From assembly GCA_050246995.1 (NCBI GenBank), contig JBFWVA010000001.1:665841-729840 (forward strand): a DNA stretch of 64,000 nucleotides. The letters run 5' to 3'. Source of the stretch: SHVO01 sp050246995 (GTDB taxonomy: Bacteria > Pseudomonadota > Alphaproteobacteria > Rhodospirillales > Rhodospirillaceae). Shown here one piece after another: positions 26,526-34,561 of this stretch. The position numbers and the translations under genes were made by a program. The notes below the pieces were generated by a model. The model made no database searches. It was given only the letters and a program-made list of their open reading frames with translations, and had not been told where the DNA came from. Each line of letters opens with the position of its first letter. The first letter of the stretch is position 1.

Positions 26526-26992
26526 CCCGTAAACGGCGCAGACTCTATTTTGTCCTTCTCGGCCTGCTCGGCCTCGGCGCCGGCGCGGCGCTGGTGCTGA
26601 CAGCCTTCCAGGACAACATCGTGTTCTTCTACAGCCCGAAGGACCTCGCCGAGAAACCGGTATGCGAGCAGCGTTGCCGCATCGGCGGCCTTGTCGCCGC
26701 CGGCAGCCTCGTCAAGGAAGGTCACAATATCTCCTTCGACCTTACCGATGCCGTCCAGACCGTGAATGTAAAATATGTCGGCATCCTCCCGGACCTATTC
26801 CGGGAAGGTCAGGGCGTGGTCGCCGAAGGCCGCATGAACAGCGGCGTGTTCATGGCCAGCAACGTGCTCGCCAAGCACGACGAGAACTACATGCCGCCCG
26901 AAGTGGCCAAAGCCCTCAAGGAGAGCGGCCACTGGAAAGAGGGCGAAGCTCCGCCGGCCGGTATGAAAAATACCGGCATGAACAACAACTAA
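26522..26992 (+). CDS. ccmE: Heme chaperone CcmE
   Basis: A 156-residue periplasmic OB-fold protein with an N-terminal signal anchor (LYFVLLGLLGLGAGAALVL, residues 8-26). It carries heme covalently on the histidine of LAKHDENYMPPEV, the conserved H-x-x-x-Y motif. RIGGLVAAGSLVK and GQGVVAEG are family hallmarks. It accepts heme from CcmC and passes it to CcmF. Confidence 0.95.
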   Translation: MTRKRRRLYFVLLGLLGLGAGAALVLTAFQDNIVFFYSPKDLAEKPVCEQRCRIGGLVAAGSLVKEGHNISFDLTDAVQTVNVKYVGILPDLFREGQGVVAEGRMNSGVFMASNVLAKHDENYMPPEVAKALKESGHWKEGEAPPAGMKNTGMNNN

Positions 26993-27023
26993 CGCGCTGA
27001 ACTCGGAATAACGGGGCGACCTT

Positions 27024-29015
27024 ATGATTATCGAGCTGGGACACTTCGCGCTCGCTCTTGCTCTCGCGGTGGCCTTGATCCAATCGAGCGTGCCGCTGAT
27101 CGGCGCCTCGCGCGGCAACGTCGCCTGGATGAACGTCGCCCGGCAGTCGGCGGTGCTGCAGTTCGTCCTTGTCGCATTCGCATTCGCCACACTCATCCAC
27201 GCTTACGTGACGTCGGATTTCTCCGTTGTCGGCGTCTATGAGAACTCGCATTCGGCGAAGCCGCTCATCTACAAGATCAGCGGCGTGTGGGGGAACCACG
27301 AAGGCTCGCTGGTCCTATGGGTCACGATCCTGTCCATCTTCGGCGCGCTGGTAGCCGTTCTCGGCCGCAACCTGCCGCCGGCGCTGCGCGCCCGCGCGCT
27401 CGCCGTGCAGGGCATGATCAGCGTCGGCTTCATCGCCTTCATCCTCTTCACCTCGAACCCGTTCCTGCGCTTGTTTCCCACGCCGGCGGAAGGCAACGGC
27501 CTCAATCCGATCCTTCAGGATCCGGGCCTCGCCGTGCACCCGCCGATGCTCTACTTCGGGTATGTCGGCTTCTCGATGGCCTTCTCTTTCGCGGTGGCCG
27601 CCCTGATAGAGGGGCGCGTGGACGCCGCTTGGGCGCGCTGGGTGCGCCCGTGGACGCTGGCCGCCTGGACTTCTCTCACCCTCGGCATCGGCCTTGGCAG
27701 CTGGTGGGCCTATTACACCCTCGGCTGGGGCGGTTGGTGGATGTGGGACCCGGTCGAGAATGCGTCATTCATCCCGTGGCTGACCGGAACGGCTTTGCTG
27801 CACTCGGCCATCGTCGTCGAGAAGCGCGAAGCCCTGAAGAGCTGGACTATCCTGCTCGCGATCCTCACCTTCTCCATGTCGCTGCTGGGCACATTCCTGG
27901 TGCGCTCGGGCGTGTTGACCTCCGTGCACGCCTTCGCCTCCGATCCGACGCGCGGCGTGTTCATCCTCATCCTGCTCGCGGTGGCGATCGGCGGATCCCT
28001 CACGCTCTACGCCATCCGCGCGCCGCAGATGGAAGGCGGCGGTGTCTTCGCGCCGATCTCGCGTGAAGGGGGCCTGCTCATCAACAATCTTTTGCTCACA
28101 ACGGCATGTGCGACCGTGCTGCTGGGCACCTTGTATCCGCTCATTACCGAGACCCTGGCGGGCGGGCGCATCTCGGTGGGTTCGCCGTACTTCAACGGCG
28201 TGTTCATTCCACTGATGATCCCGCTCATCATTCTGCTCGGCATCGGGCCGCTGCTTGCCTGGAAGCGCGGCGATCTCAGCGGCGCGCTGTCGCGCCTCAA
28301 GGTCGCGGCGGGCCTCTCGGTCGCCGCCATCGCAATTACCATGGTCATCGCCGGCTTCACCGTCACCGACATCGGAGGCGCTTTCGGCATCGGCATGGCC
28401 GTGTGGTTGGCCGCCTCCACCCTCATCGAGTGGACCGAACGCGTAAAGTTCGGCCGCAGCGGCTCCTGGGCGCGCATCACGAACCTGCCGCGCGCCGCTC
28501 ACGGCATGACCATCGCCCACTTCGGCATGGCGATCCTCATCGCGGGAGTGTCGGGCGCTTCCGCGTGGAAGACCGAAACCATCCAGATCCAAGCGCCCGG
28601 TGAAACCGTGCGGCTCGCGGGCTACGACCTCACCTTCAATGGTGTGACCGAGGTGCCGGGCTCCAACTTCACCGCCGAACGCGCGACCATCGAAGTCAAA
28701 CGCGGCGATAAGCTGGTGGCAACTTTGCATCCGGAGCGGCGGACCTTCGTGCAGCCGCCGGAGCAAACCACCTTCTCGTCCATTCACACCACTTACGCTT
28801 CCGACCTCCTCACCACGCTCGGTGAGGCCCAGGGCGACAACGGTGCCTACGTAACGCGCTTCTATCATGAGCCGCTGGTGCCGTTCCTGTGGTACGGCAT
28901 CCTGCTTATGGGTTTCGGCGGCCTGATCTCGCTGACCGATCGCCGCCATCGTGTCGGCGCGCCGCGCCGCGCGGCCGTCACCGCGGCTATGCCTGTTCCG
29001 GCGGCCGCGGAATGA
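27024..29015 (+). CDS. ccmF: Cytochrome c heme lyase subunit CcmF
   Basis: A 663-residue polytopic membrane protein of the heme lyase. The WWD domain reads GWGGWWMWDPVENASFIPWL (about residues 235-254), and flanking HSAKPLIYKISGVWGNHEGSLVLWV (about 75-99) is typical. The large periplasmic domain near the C-terminus (about 510-620) is present. The stop overlaps the ccmG start. The length fits the family. Confidence 0.96.
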   Translation: MIIELGHFALALALAVALIQSSVPLIGASRGNVAWMNVARQSAVLQFVLVAFAFATLIHAYVTSDFSVVGVYENSHSAKPLIYKISGVWGNHEGSLVLWVTILSIFGALVAVLGRNLPPALRARALAVQGMISVGFIAFILFTSNPFLRLFPTPAEGNGLNPILQDPGLAVHPPMLYFGYVGFSMAFSFAVAALIEGRVDAAWARWVRPWTLAAWTSLTLGIGLGSWWAYYTLGWGGWWMWDPVENASFIPWLTGTALLHSAIVVEKREALKSWTILLAILTFSMSLLGTFLVRSGVLTSVHAFASDPTRGVFILILLAVAIGGSLTLYAIRAPQMEGGGVFAPISREGGLLINNLLLTTACATVLLGTLYPLITETLAGGRISVGSPYFNGVFIPLMIPLIILLGIGPLLAWKRGDLSGALSRLKVAAGLSVAAIAITMVIAGFTVTDIGGAFGIGMAVWLAASTLIEWTERVKFGRSGSWARITNLPRAAHGMTIAHFGMAILIAGVSGASAWKTETIQIQAPGETVRLAGYDLTFNGVTEVPGSNFTAERATIEVKRGDKLVATLHPERRTFVQPPEQTTFSSIHTTYASDLLTTLGEAQGDNGAYVTRFYHEPLVPFLWYGILLMGFGGLISLTDRRHRVGAPRRAAVTAAMPVPAAAE

Positions 29016-29593
29016 CCGACACGGCGTCCTCCGAATTGAAACCGCGCGCCAAGCGTTGGCCCTACCTCATTCCGCTCGCGGCCGTGCTGGCCCTGGGCGG
29101 CGTGTTCGCCAAACGCCTGTCCGATATCTCCGGCGGATATGACCCGAAGGTCATCCCGACCGTGCTCTTGAATACGCCCGCGCCCGAATTCAATCTCCCG
29201 CCGCTGCCGGGTCTCGGCGAGGCGCTGACCAGCGCCGACCTCAAAGGCAAGGTGAGCCTCATCAACGTCTGGGGCTCTTGGTGCGTCGCCTGCACGGTTG
29301 AGCATCCGTTCTTGATGGAGATCGCAAAAGCGGGCGAAGTCCCCATCTATGGGATCGCCTGGCGCGACAAGCCGGAACGCAGCCTCGCGTGGCTGGAGAA
29401 GTACGGCAATCCCTTCACCAAGATCGGGCAGGACCCGAACAGCCAGACCATCATCAACCTTGGCGTCACCGCCGCGCCGGAATCCTTCCTGATCGATAAG
29501 GAAGGCGTCATTCGCTACAAAGTGAGCGGGATCATCACCCGCGAAATGTGGCGCGATACAATCCAGCCCCTCATCGCACAGCTCAATAAATGA
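29012..29593 (+). CDS. ccmG: Thiol:disulfide oxidoreductase CcmG/DsbE
   Basis: A 193-residue membrane-anchored thioredoxin-fold protein that reduces apocytochrome c or CcmH. The anchor helix is at about 17-32. The active site is WGSWCVACTVEHP (C91, C94), and the CcmG-type loop GIAWRDKPERSLAWLEKYGNPF and cis-Pro in GVTAAPESFLID are present. It overlaps both neighbours by 4 bp. Confidence 0.95.
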   Translation: MTDTASSELKPRAKRWPYLIPLAAVLALGGVFAKRLSDISGGYDPKVIPTVLLNTPAPEFNLPPLPGLGEALTSADLKGKVSLINVWGSWCVACTVEHPFLMEIAKAGEVPIYGIAWRDKPERSLAWLEKYGNPFTKIGQDPNSQTIINLGVTAAPESFLIDKEGVIRYKVSGIITREMWRDTIQPLIAQLNK

Positions 29594-30048
29594 GAATTTT
29601 CGTCCTCCTGTTCGCCCTTCTCTTCGCCGGCGCGGTTCATGCCGTCGAGCCAAGCGAGATGCTGAAAGATCCGGTCCTCGAAGCCCGCGCCCGCGAAGTC
29701 AGCAAGCACTTGCGTTGCGTGGTCTGCCAGAACGAGACCATCGATGAGTCCAATGCCGATATCGCCAAGGACATGCGGGTTTTGTTGCGCACGCGCATTC
29801 TCGCCGGCGACAGCAACGAACAGGTCATCCAGTTCCTCGTCAGCCGCTATGGCGACTACGTCCTTTTGAAACCGCGCTTCATGGCGAGCACGTACCTTCT
29901 GTGGTTAGGGCCGTTCATCCTGCTCCTGTTGGGCGCTGGCGTGGTCTACCGCCGTCTGCGCGGAACGCCCGTCGCGGGCCCCGCCCCATTGAGCCCGGAG
30001 GAAAAGGCCGCGCTTGAAGAACTCGCGCCCGGAGAGCGCACACCATGA
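29590..30048 (+). CDS. ccmH: Cytochrome c maturation protein CcmH (CcmL)
   Basis: A 152-residue protein with a signal peptide (ALLFAGAVHA), the LRCVVCQNETIDES motif (C43 and C46) and one C-terminal membrane helix (about 100-120). It presents apocytochrome cysteines to the heme lyase. Here it is the short form, because the TPR part is the separate ccmI gene. It overlaps ccmI by 4 bp. Confidence 0.95.
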   Translation: MRIFVLLFALLFAGAVHAVEPSEMLKDPVLEARAREVSKHLRCVVCQNETIDESNADIAKDMRVLLRTRILAGDSNEQVIQFLVSRYGDYVLLKPRFMASTYLLWLGPFILLLLGAGVVYRRLRGTPVAGPAPLSPEEKAALEELAPGERTP

Positions 30049-31460
30049 TTTGGATCGCGCTTGGGATCAGTCTTGTTGTCGTCGGCATATTGGCGTGGCC
30101 CGTGGTGCGCCGCGGTCAATCCGTCGCCACGCGTGCGGATTATGACATCACCGTGTTTCAGGACCAGCTGAAGGAAGTCGATCGCGATCTCGCGCGGGGC
30201 GTTCTGACCGCCTCCGAAGCGGATGCCGCGCGTCTTGAGATCCAGCGCCGCATCCTCGCGGCCGGGCGCGCGCCGGCGGAAACGGTCACCACCGGCACCA
30301 ACCGCTCGCGCTTGGTGGGCGTCGGGATCACGGCGATCACCGTGCCGCTGATCGCCCTTGGCGTTTACCTCAAGGTTGGCACGCCCGATCCCGAACAGGC
30401 ACAGCTCGCCGCCCTGGAAGCAGGCGGTGGCGGGGATATGGCGACGTCCGATATTGATGCGCTGGTGGACCGCCTTGCCGCCCGCGTCGCCGGCGAGCCC
30501 AACAATCCGGAGGGCTATGCCATCCTGGGCCGCACCTATCGCGAGCTTGGCCGCTTCGAAGACGCCGCCCAGGCTTTCAAACGCCTCACGGAACTGCAGC
30601 CCAGCGCCGAAGCGTATTCGAGCCTTGGTGAAGCGTTGTCGGCGATGCAGAACGGACGAGTCTCCGAGGAAGCTCATGCGGCGCTGATGAGCGCGCTGAC
30701 ACTCGACCGTCAGGATCCTCGCGCGCGCTTCTATCTGGGCCTCGAGCAAGCCGGCAACGGCAACCCGCGAAATGCCATCGCCATATGGCGCGATTTGACG
30801 GGCGATGCGCCCACCGATGCGCCCTGGGTGGATATGGTGCGCCAACAAATGGCGGCGGTCGCGCAGGACGCGAGCATCGCGCCGATGTCGGTTGAACCGA
30901 AACACCCGCTCGACCTTTTGCCTCAGGACGCGAAAGCCACCGCGCAAGCGATGGCGGCCGCGAAGCCCGCGGCGCCCGCGTCCGCGCAGCCGATGGCCGC
31001 GCCCGGCGACAATCCCGAGCAGACCAAGATGATCGAAGGCATGGTGGGGGGCCTTGCCGCGCGCCTCGAGCAGAATCCTCAGGACTACGACGGATGGATG
31101 ATGCTGGGCCGCTCCTACACCGTGCTGCGCCAGCCGGATAAAGCCGGCGACGCCTATAAGAAGGCCATCGCCCTCAAACCCACCGATGTCGCTCCGCGCC
31201 TTCAGTATGCGGGCCTCCTGATGATGGACGTGGACCCGAATGCGCAAACGCCGCTGCCGGCGGAACTGAATACGACCGTCGCCGAAATCCTCAAGCTGCA
31301 ACCTGAACACCCCGAAGCCCTCTATCTCGCCGGACTTGGGCGCGCGAAAACGGGCGATACGACGGGCGCGCGGGGCTTCTGGCAGAAGGCGCAAAAAGTG
31401 ACTCAGGAAGGCTCGGCGCTGCGAAACGAAATTGACCGCCGTCTGCAGTTGTTGAAGTGA
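30045..31460 (+). CDS. ccmI: Cytochrome c biogenesis protein CcmI (CycH)
   Basis: A 471-residue apocytochrome chaperone. Two N-terminal membrane helices (about 1-15 and 88-105) flank a cytoplasmic loop with FQDQLKEVDRDLARGVLTASEADAARLEIQRR, typical of CcmI. A periplasmic TPR region follows, with one block around 130-260 and another around 325-470, separated by an Ala/Pro-rich linker (about 305-325). It delivers apocytochromes to CcmFH. Confidence 0.93.
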   Translation: MIWIALGISLVVVGILAWPVVRRGQSVATRADYDITVFQDQLKEVDRDLARGVLTASEADAARLEIQRRILAAGRAPAETVTTGTNRSRLVGVGITAITVPLIALGVYLKVGTPDPEQAQLAALEAGGGGDMATSDIDALVDRLAARVAGEPNNPEGYAILGRTYRELGRFEDAAQAFKRLTELQPSAEAYSSLGEALSAMQNGRVSEEAHAALMSALTLDRQDPRARFYLGLEQAGNGNPRNAIAIWRDLTGDAPTDAPWVDMVRQQMAAVAQDASIAPMSVEPKHPLDLLPQDAKATAQAMAAAKPAAPASAQPMAAPGDNPEQTKMIEGMVGGLAARLEQNPQDYDGWMMLGRSYTVLRQPDKAGDAYKKAIALKPTDVAPRLQYAGLLMMDVDPNAQTPLPAELNTTVAEILKLQPEHPEALYLAGLGRAKTGDTTGARGFWQKAQKVTQEGSALRNEIDRRLQLLK

Positions 31461-31467
31461 TACGCGC

Positions 31468-32088
31468 ATGATCATCCGACGGATCCTGATCGCCTCGATC
31501 ATTCTCCTGGGCACCCTGGCGATGCTCGCGCTTTATTATCCGGACTTGCGCCCGCAGGCGCCGCCATCCGGGGGGACCGGCGGCGCCGTGGCGATTGGCG
31601 GGCCTTTCACGCTGGTCGACGGCAAGGGCAACACCTTCACCGAAGCCAATCTCCTGGGCGGCTATCACTTAGTCTTCTTCGGCTTTACCCACTGCCCGGA
31701 CATCTGCCCGCTGACGCTGCAGGTCATGACGGATGGGATCGAACAAGCCGGTCCGGCCGGAGAGCGCGTCACGCCCGTATTCATCAGCGTCGACCCCGAG
31801 CGCGATACGGTTGAAGCGGTCGGCGCTTATGTCGGCGCGTTCCACCCGCGCTTCGTGGGACTCACCGGCACCGTCGATCAGGTGACCGCGGCCACCAAGG
31901 CGTTCCGTGTGTTCTATCGCAAGGCGCCCATGAAGGACGCGGACGGCAAGGAGACGGGCGATTACACCGTTGAGCACAGCGGGCTTATCTTCCTGATGGA
32001 TCCAGAAGGTAAATACCTGACTCACTTCTCGACCGGCGCGGCGGGCAAGGACATCGCGGACTATATCCGCCGTGAGGTCACGAAGTGA
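31468..32088 (+). CDS. Sco1/SenC copper chaperone
   Basis: A 206-residue membrane-anchored thioredoxin-like protein that helps assemble the CuA site of cytochrome oxidase. Copper ligands are in FFGFTHCPDICPL (C76 and C80) and the histidine of YTVEHSGLIFLMD. The N-terminal helix spans about 5-23. It lies 7 bp after ccmI, so respiratory-chain maturation genes are joined in one operon. Confidence 0.93.
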   Translation: MIIRRILIASIILLGTLAMLALYYPDLRPQAPPSGGTGGAVAIGGPFTLVDGKGNTFTEANLLGGYHLVFFGFTHCPDICPLTLQVMTDGIEQAGPAGERVTPVFISVDPERDTVEAVGAYVGAFHPRFVGLTGTVDQVTAATKAFRVFYRKAPMKDADGKETGDYTVEHSGLIFLMDPEGKYLTHFSTGAAGKDIADYIRREVTK

Positions 32089-32513
32089 TCACGCGGGCCG
32101 CGTTCTGGCGCACCAAAACGCTGGCGGAGATGACACCGGAAGAATGGGAGAGTTTGTGCGACGGGTGCGGGCAGTGCTGCCTGCATAAGATCGCCCAGCC
32201 GAAAGGCCCCGCGCTCAAGACCAACGTGGCCTGCCGCCTTCTGGATAGCGACACCTGTCAATGTAAGAACTATCCGCGCCGCAAGCGCATCGTGCGCGAT
32301 TGTGTGGTCCTGACGCCCGGCAACATCGCCGACCTCACATGGCTGCCGGGCACGTGCGCCTATCGCCTGATCGCCGCCGGCGAGGACTTGCCGCAATGGC
32401 ACCCTCTCATTACCCATGATCCCGAGAGCGTTCACGCGGCAGGAATTTCGGTGCGTGGGCGCGTGATCTCGGAGCGCGATGCGGGGCCTTTGGAAGACCA
32501 CATCGTTCCATGA
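32085..32513 (+). CDS. YcgN/UPF0260 cysteine-cluster protein
   Basis: A 142-residue cytoplasmic protein with the YkgJ-type cysteine cluster: ESLCDGCGQCCLHK (about 22-35), CRLLDSDTCQCKNY, and RDCVVLTP. This resembles a zinc or Fe-S site. WLPGTCAYRLIAAGEDLPQWHPLI is the YcgN/UPF0260 signature. Function is unknown. The start is GTG 32085, overlapping the sco stop, and its own stop overlaps the next start by 4 bp. Confidence 0.88.
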   Translation: MITRAAFWRTKTLAEMTPEEWESLCDGCGQCCLHKIAQPKGPALKTNVACRLLDSDTCQCKNYPRRKRIVRDCVVLTPGNIADLTWLPGTCAYRLIAAGEDLPQWHPLITHDPESVHAAGISVRGRVISERDAGPLEDHIVP

Positions 32514-33262
32514 AATCCAGCGCCGGCTTCGATGTCGAACTTGATCTGACAGAGGCCCTGCCTGCCGATCTCGCGGCGCGCGTGATCTGCGTTCACAATC
32601 CCCGCGCCCGCAGACTCTGCGTGCGCCTTGATCCCGCCGCGGGCCGGATCGTCCTGGTGCGGCCGAAGCGCGCGAGCGCCAGCTTCACCTTGAAATTCCT
32701 GGCAAGCCGCGTGGACTGGATCAGGCAGCATCTTTCCGCGCTGCCCGCGCCGATCCCCTTTGCGGACGGGGCCAGCATTCCCATTGCGGGCAAGGATCAC
32801 ACGCTGCGGCTCGCCTCCGGCAGCCGCGGCGGCGTATGGCGAGACGGCGAAACAGTGATGATCTCTGGCCGGCCTGAGTTCGCGGCCCGGCGCATGACCG
32901 ATTGGCTGAAAGACGAAGCGCGCCGCGCGCTGACCCCAATGGTCCATGCGATGGCCGAATCCATCGCCTGCAAGGTCAAACGCGTGACCGTGCGCGATAC
33001 CAGTTCACGCTGGGGAAGTTGCTCGCCGGATGGGCGGCTCTCTTTTTCCTGGCGCCTGATCCTCGCGCCGCTGCCCGTCCTTATTTACGTAGCTGCGCAC
33101 GAGGTCGCGCACCTCAGGCACCTCAATCATGGCCGCGCTTTCTGGCGCACCGTCGACGAAGTGTTGGACTCTTATGTCAGTGATCCGCAAGTGCGGCGGG
33201 ACGCCGGCTTAGCGCGCGATTGGCTGAACGGGAACGGCGCCGCGTTGCATCGGTACGGGTGA
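32510..33262 (+). CDS. YgjP-like zinc metallopeptidase (DUF45)
   Basis: A 250-residue cytoplasmic protein of the DUF45/YgjP family. Its zinc site is VAAHEVAHLRHLNHGRAFW (HExxH plus the third histidine), preceded by the family segment RDTSSRWGSCSPDGRLSFSWRLILAP. Substrates are not known. It is the last gene of the ccm-sco-ycgN run. The 3' end overlaps the convergent hydrolase gene by 54 bp. Confidence 0.87.
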   Translation: MKSSAGFDVELDLTEALPADLAARVICVHNPRARRLCVRLDPAAGRIVLVRPKRASASFTLKFLASRVDWIRQHLSALPAPIPFADGASIPIAGKDHTLRLASGSRGGVWRDGETVMISGRPEFAARRMTDWLKDEARRALTPMVHAMAESIACKVKRVTVRDTSSRWGSCSPDGRLSFSWRLILAPLPVLIYVAAHEVAHLRHLNHGRAFWRTVDEVLDSYVSDPQVRRDAGLARDWLNGNGAALHRYG

Positions 33263-33931
33263 GGTCGTCGCGGCCGAGGCGACGGCGGTCGTCCGGCGGC
33301 CCTGATGCTTGCTTACATATTCCGCGAACGCGTTGAGCCGGTAAATGAACGGCTTGCGGGCCTGCTGGCGGTGCGGGCTGTCGGCGTCACGATAAAACAC
33401 ATGGCTGCCGATGATCGTGGTGGTCTCGTAGTTGCCGGTCCACGACGGGCGCACATGATCGGCGTGATACCAGAGGGCGCCGCCGGTCGGGTCGGGGATC
33501 GAGGAATCTTTCTGCAGCATCGCCGCGGCGATCTTCAGCGAGGTCCGCCATGCGTCGGCTTCGTACGGCGTGTCGGCGCGGTCGTCGCAGAACCACGAGA
33601 ACTGGCACTTATTGAGCGAACCCTGGAAGAAATTCTGCTTTACCACTTCGCAGATGTTCGAGGGAAAGCGGAAATCCATCGCGCGGTTCATGACCACCTG
33701 GGCAACGGCGATACGCCCCGCCATGGTCTCGCTGCGCGCTTCCCAATAGTCGTTGAGCGCCAGGCAAACGAGTTCGTCCTTGGAGACGACGACCGACGAC
33801 AGGTCGATATTGAGGTCGGACGGGATATCGGCGGCCCGGGCCGCGGTCGCGCCGGCGGCCGCAAACGCGAGCACAGCCACACACGCGCGCACGGCAGCGC
33901 CAGCCTGAGAGAGGAAGCTTGATCGGATCAC
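33209..33931 (-). CDS. Exported SleB-family cell wall hydrolase
   Basis: A 240-residue protein with a signal peptide (residues 1-34, ending AARA-AD). A Hydrolase_2/SleB domain (about 60-190) contains LALNDYWEARSETMAGRIAVAQVVMNRAMD and the CQFSWFCDD motif. SleB-type enzymes act as lytic amidases or transglycosylases on peptidoglycan; in proteobacteria the role is in cell-wall turnover. The GTG start 33931 is chosen because it begins the signal peptide and has AAGGAA 8 nt upstream; the frame stays open further upstream without homology. It has a long leader. Confidence 0.82.
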   Translation of the reverse strand: MIRSSFLSQAGAAVRACVAVLAFAAAGATAARAADIPSDLNIDLSSVVVSKDELVCLALNDYWEARSETMAGRIAVAQVVMNRAMDFRFPSNICEVVKQNFFQGSLNKCQFSWFCDDRADTPYEADAWRTSLKIAAAMLQKDSSIPDPTGGALWYHADHVRPSWTGNYETTTIIGSHVFYRDADSPHRQQARKPFIYRLNAFAEYVSKHQGRRTTAVASAATTSPVPMQRGAVPVQPIAR

Positions 33932-34561
33932 AGCACGTCTTCCTTGTCTAAATCGACAGAGCACCGCCGCCGGGATGTGAACGCCCGTTGTATCGCCGTG
34001 TTCCCTGTGATCTCGGCCAGCTCCGGTTGTGTGCTGGCTCTCGTTGGTAACTAAACTCCCGGTCCGCAAATCAGAGCGTCTCTCCCCACTCTCCGCGGTC
34101 GGCCCTCCTTCCTGGAGGCGCGCCTTTGTGTTGGGCGGATAATTGGGAACGAGCCAACACCCTGACAACCCAAATATTCTTGCGTGAATACGGTTAAATT
34201 GGGATCGATCGTTGCTTTGTTTGCTTTAATTCCATCATGATCTGTCCGAATTGAAATTAAATTGCGCATTTACATCGCTTAAGAGCAGCGGGCTAAGCGA
34301 AATTTCGGACTGTATTTCAGTACGTTGAGAGACGGCGGGAGACGTTAACTATTGTGACAGCCTAAACGACCGAATGCGGAGAAATTTGAAAGAAAATTTC
34401 AAAGAAAGTTCGATTTTTCGGGCCTTTTTGTGGCTATCCACACAGAGAAAGCGTGATTTCATTGGGAGTCGCGCCACTATTCCGCGCAAAACCCCAATAA
34501 AATAACCCCCAGGCCCGACGCGGCGGGCCCGCGCCGCTTTCGTTTATCCGGGCTTTTGGCT
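33932..34561. other. 630-bp AT-rich intergenic region
   Basis: The longest gene-free stretch of the window, and clearly lower in GC than its surroundings from about 34140 to 34460. It contains overlapping palindromes GAAATTT/AAATTTC (34381-34400) and TTTGAAA/TTTCAAA (34385-34403), and a small hairpin TGTGG/CCACA near 34430-34443. It must hold the SleB-gene promoter and the PBP terminator. No ORF with an SD and coding bias was found. Confidence 0.6.
34510..34545 (-). terminator. Possible terminator of the PBP1A gene
   Basis: GGCCCG/CGGGCC (6-bp stem, 6-nt loop, about 34512-34530) is followed on the minus strand by TGGGGGTTATTTTATT. It is weak but correctly placed about 20-30 bp past the stop codon. 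Confidence 0.45.

Noticed and set aside
29946..31514. A 522-codon minus-strand frame across ccmI
   Set aside because: Arg/His-rich antisense shadow of ccmI with no SD or family motif.
34140..34460. AT-rich island as a replication origin
   Set aside because: Only one DnaA-box-like sequence (ctatccaca) is visible and no origin-linked genes (dnaA, hemE, parAB) are nearby.
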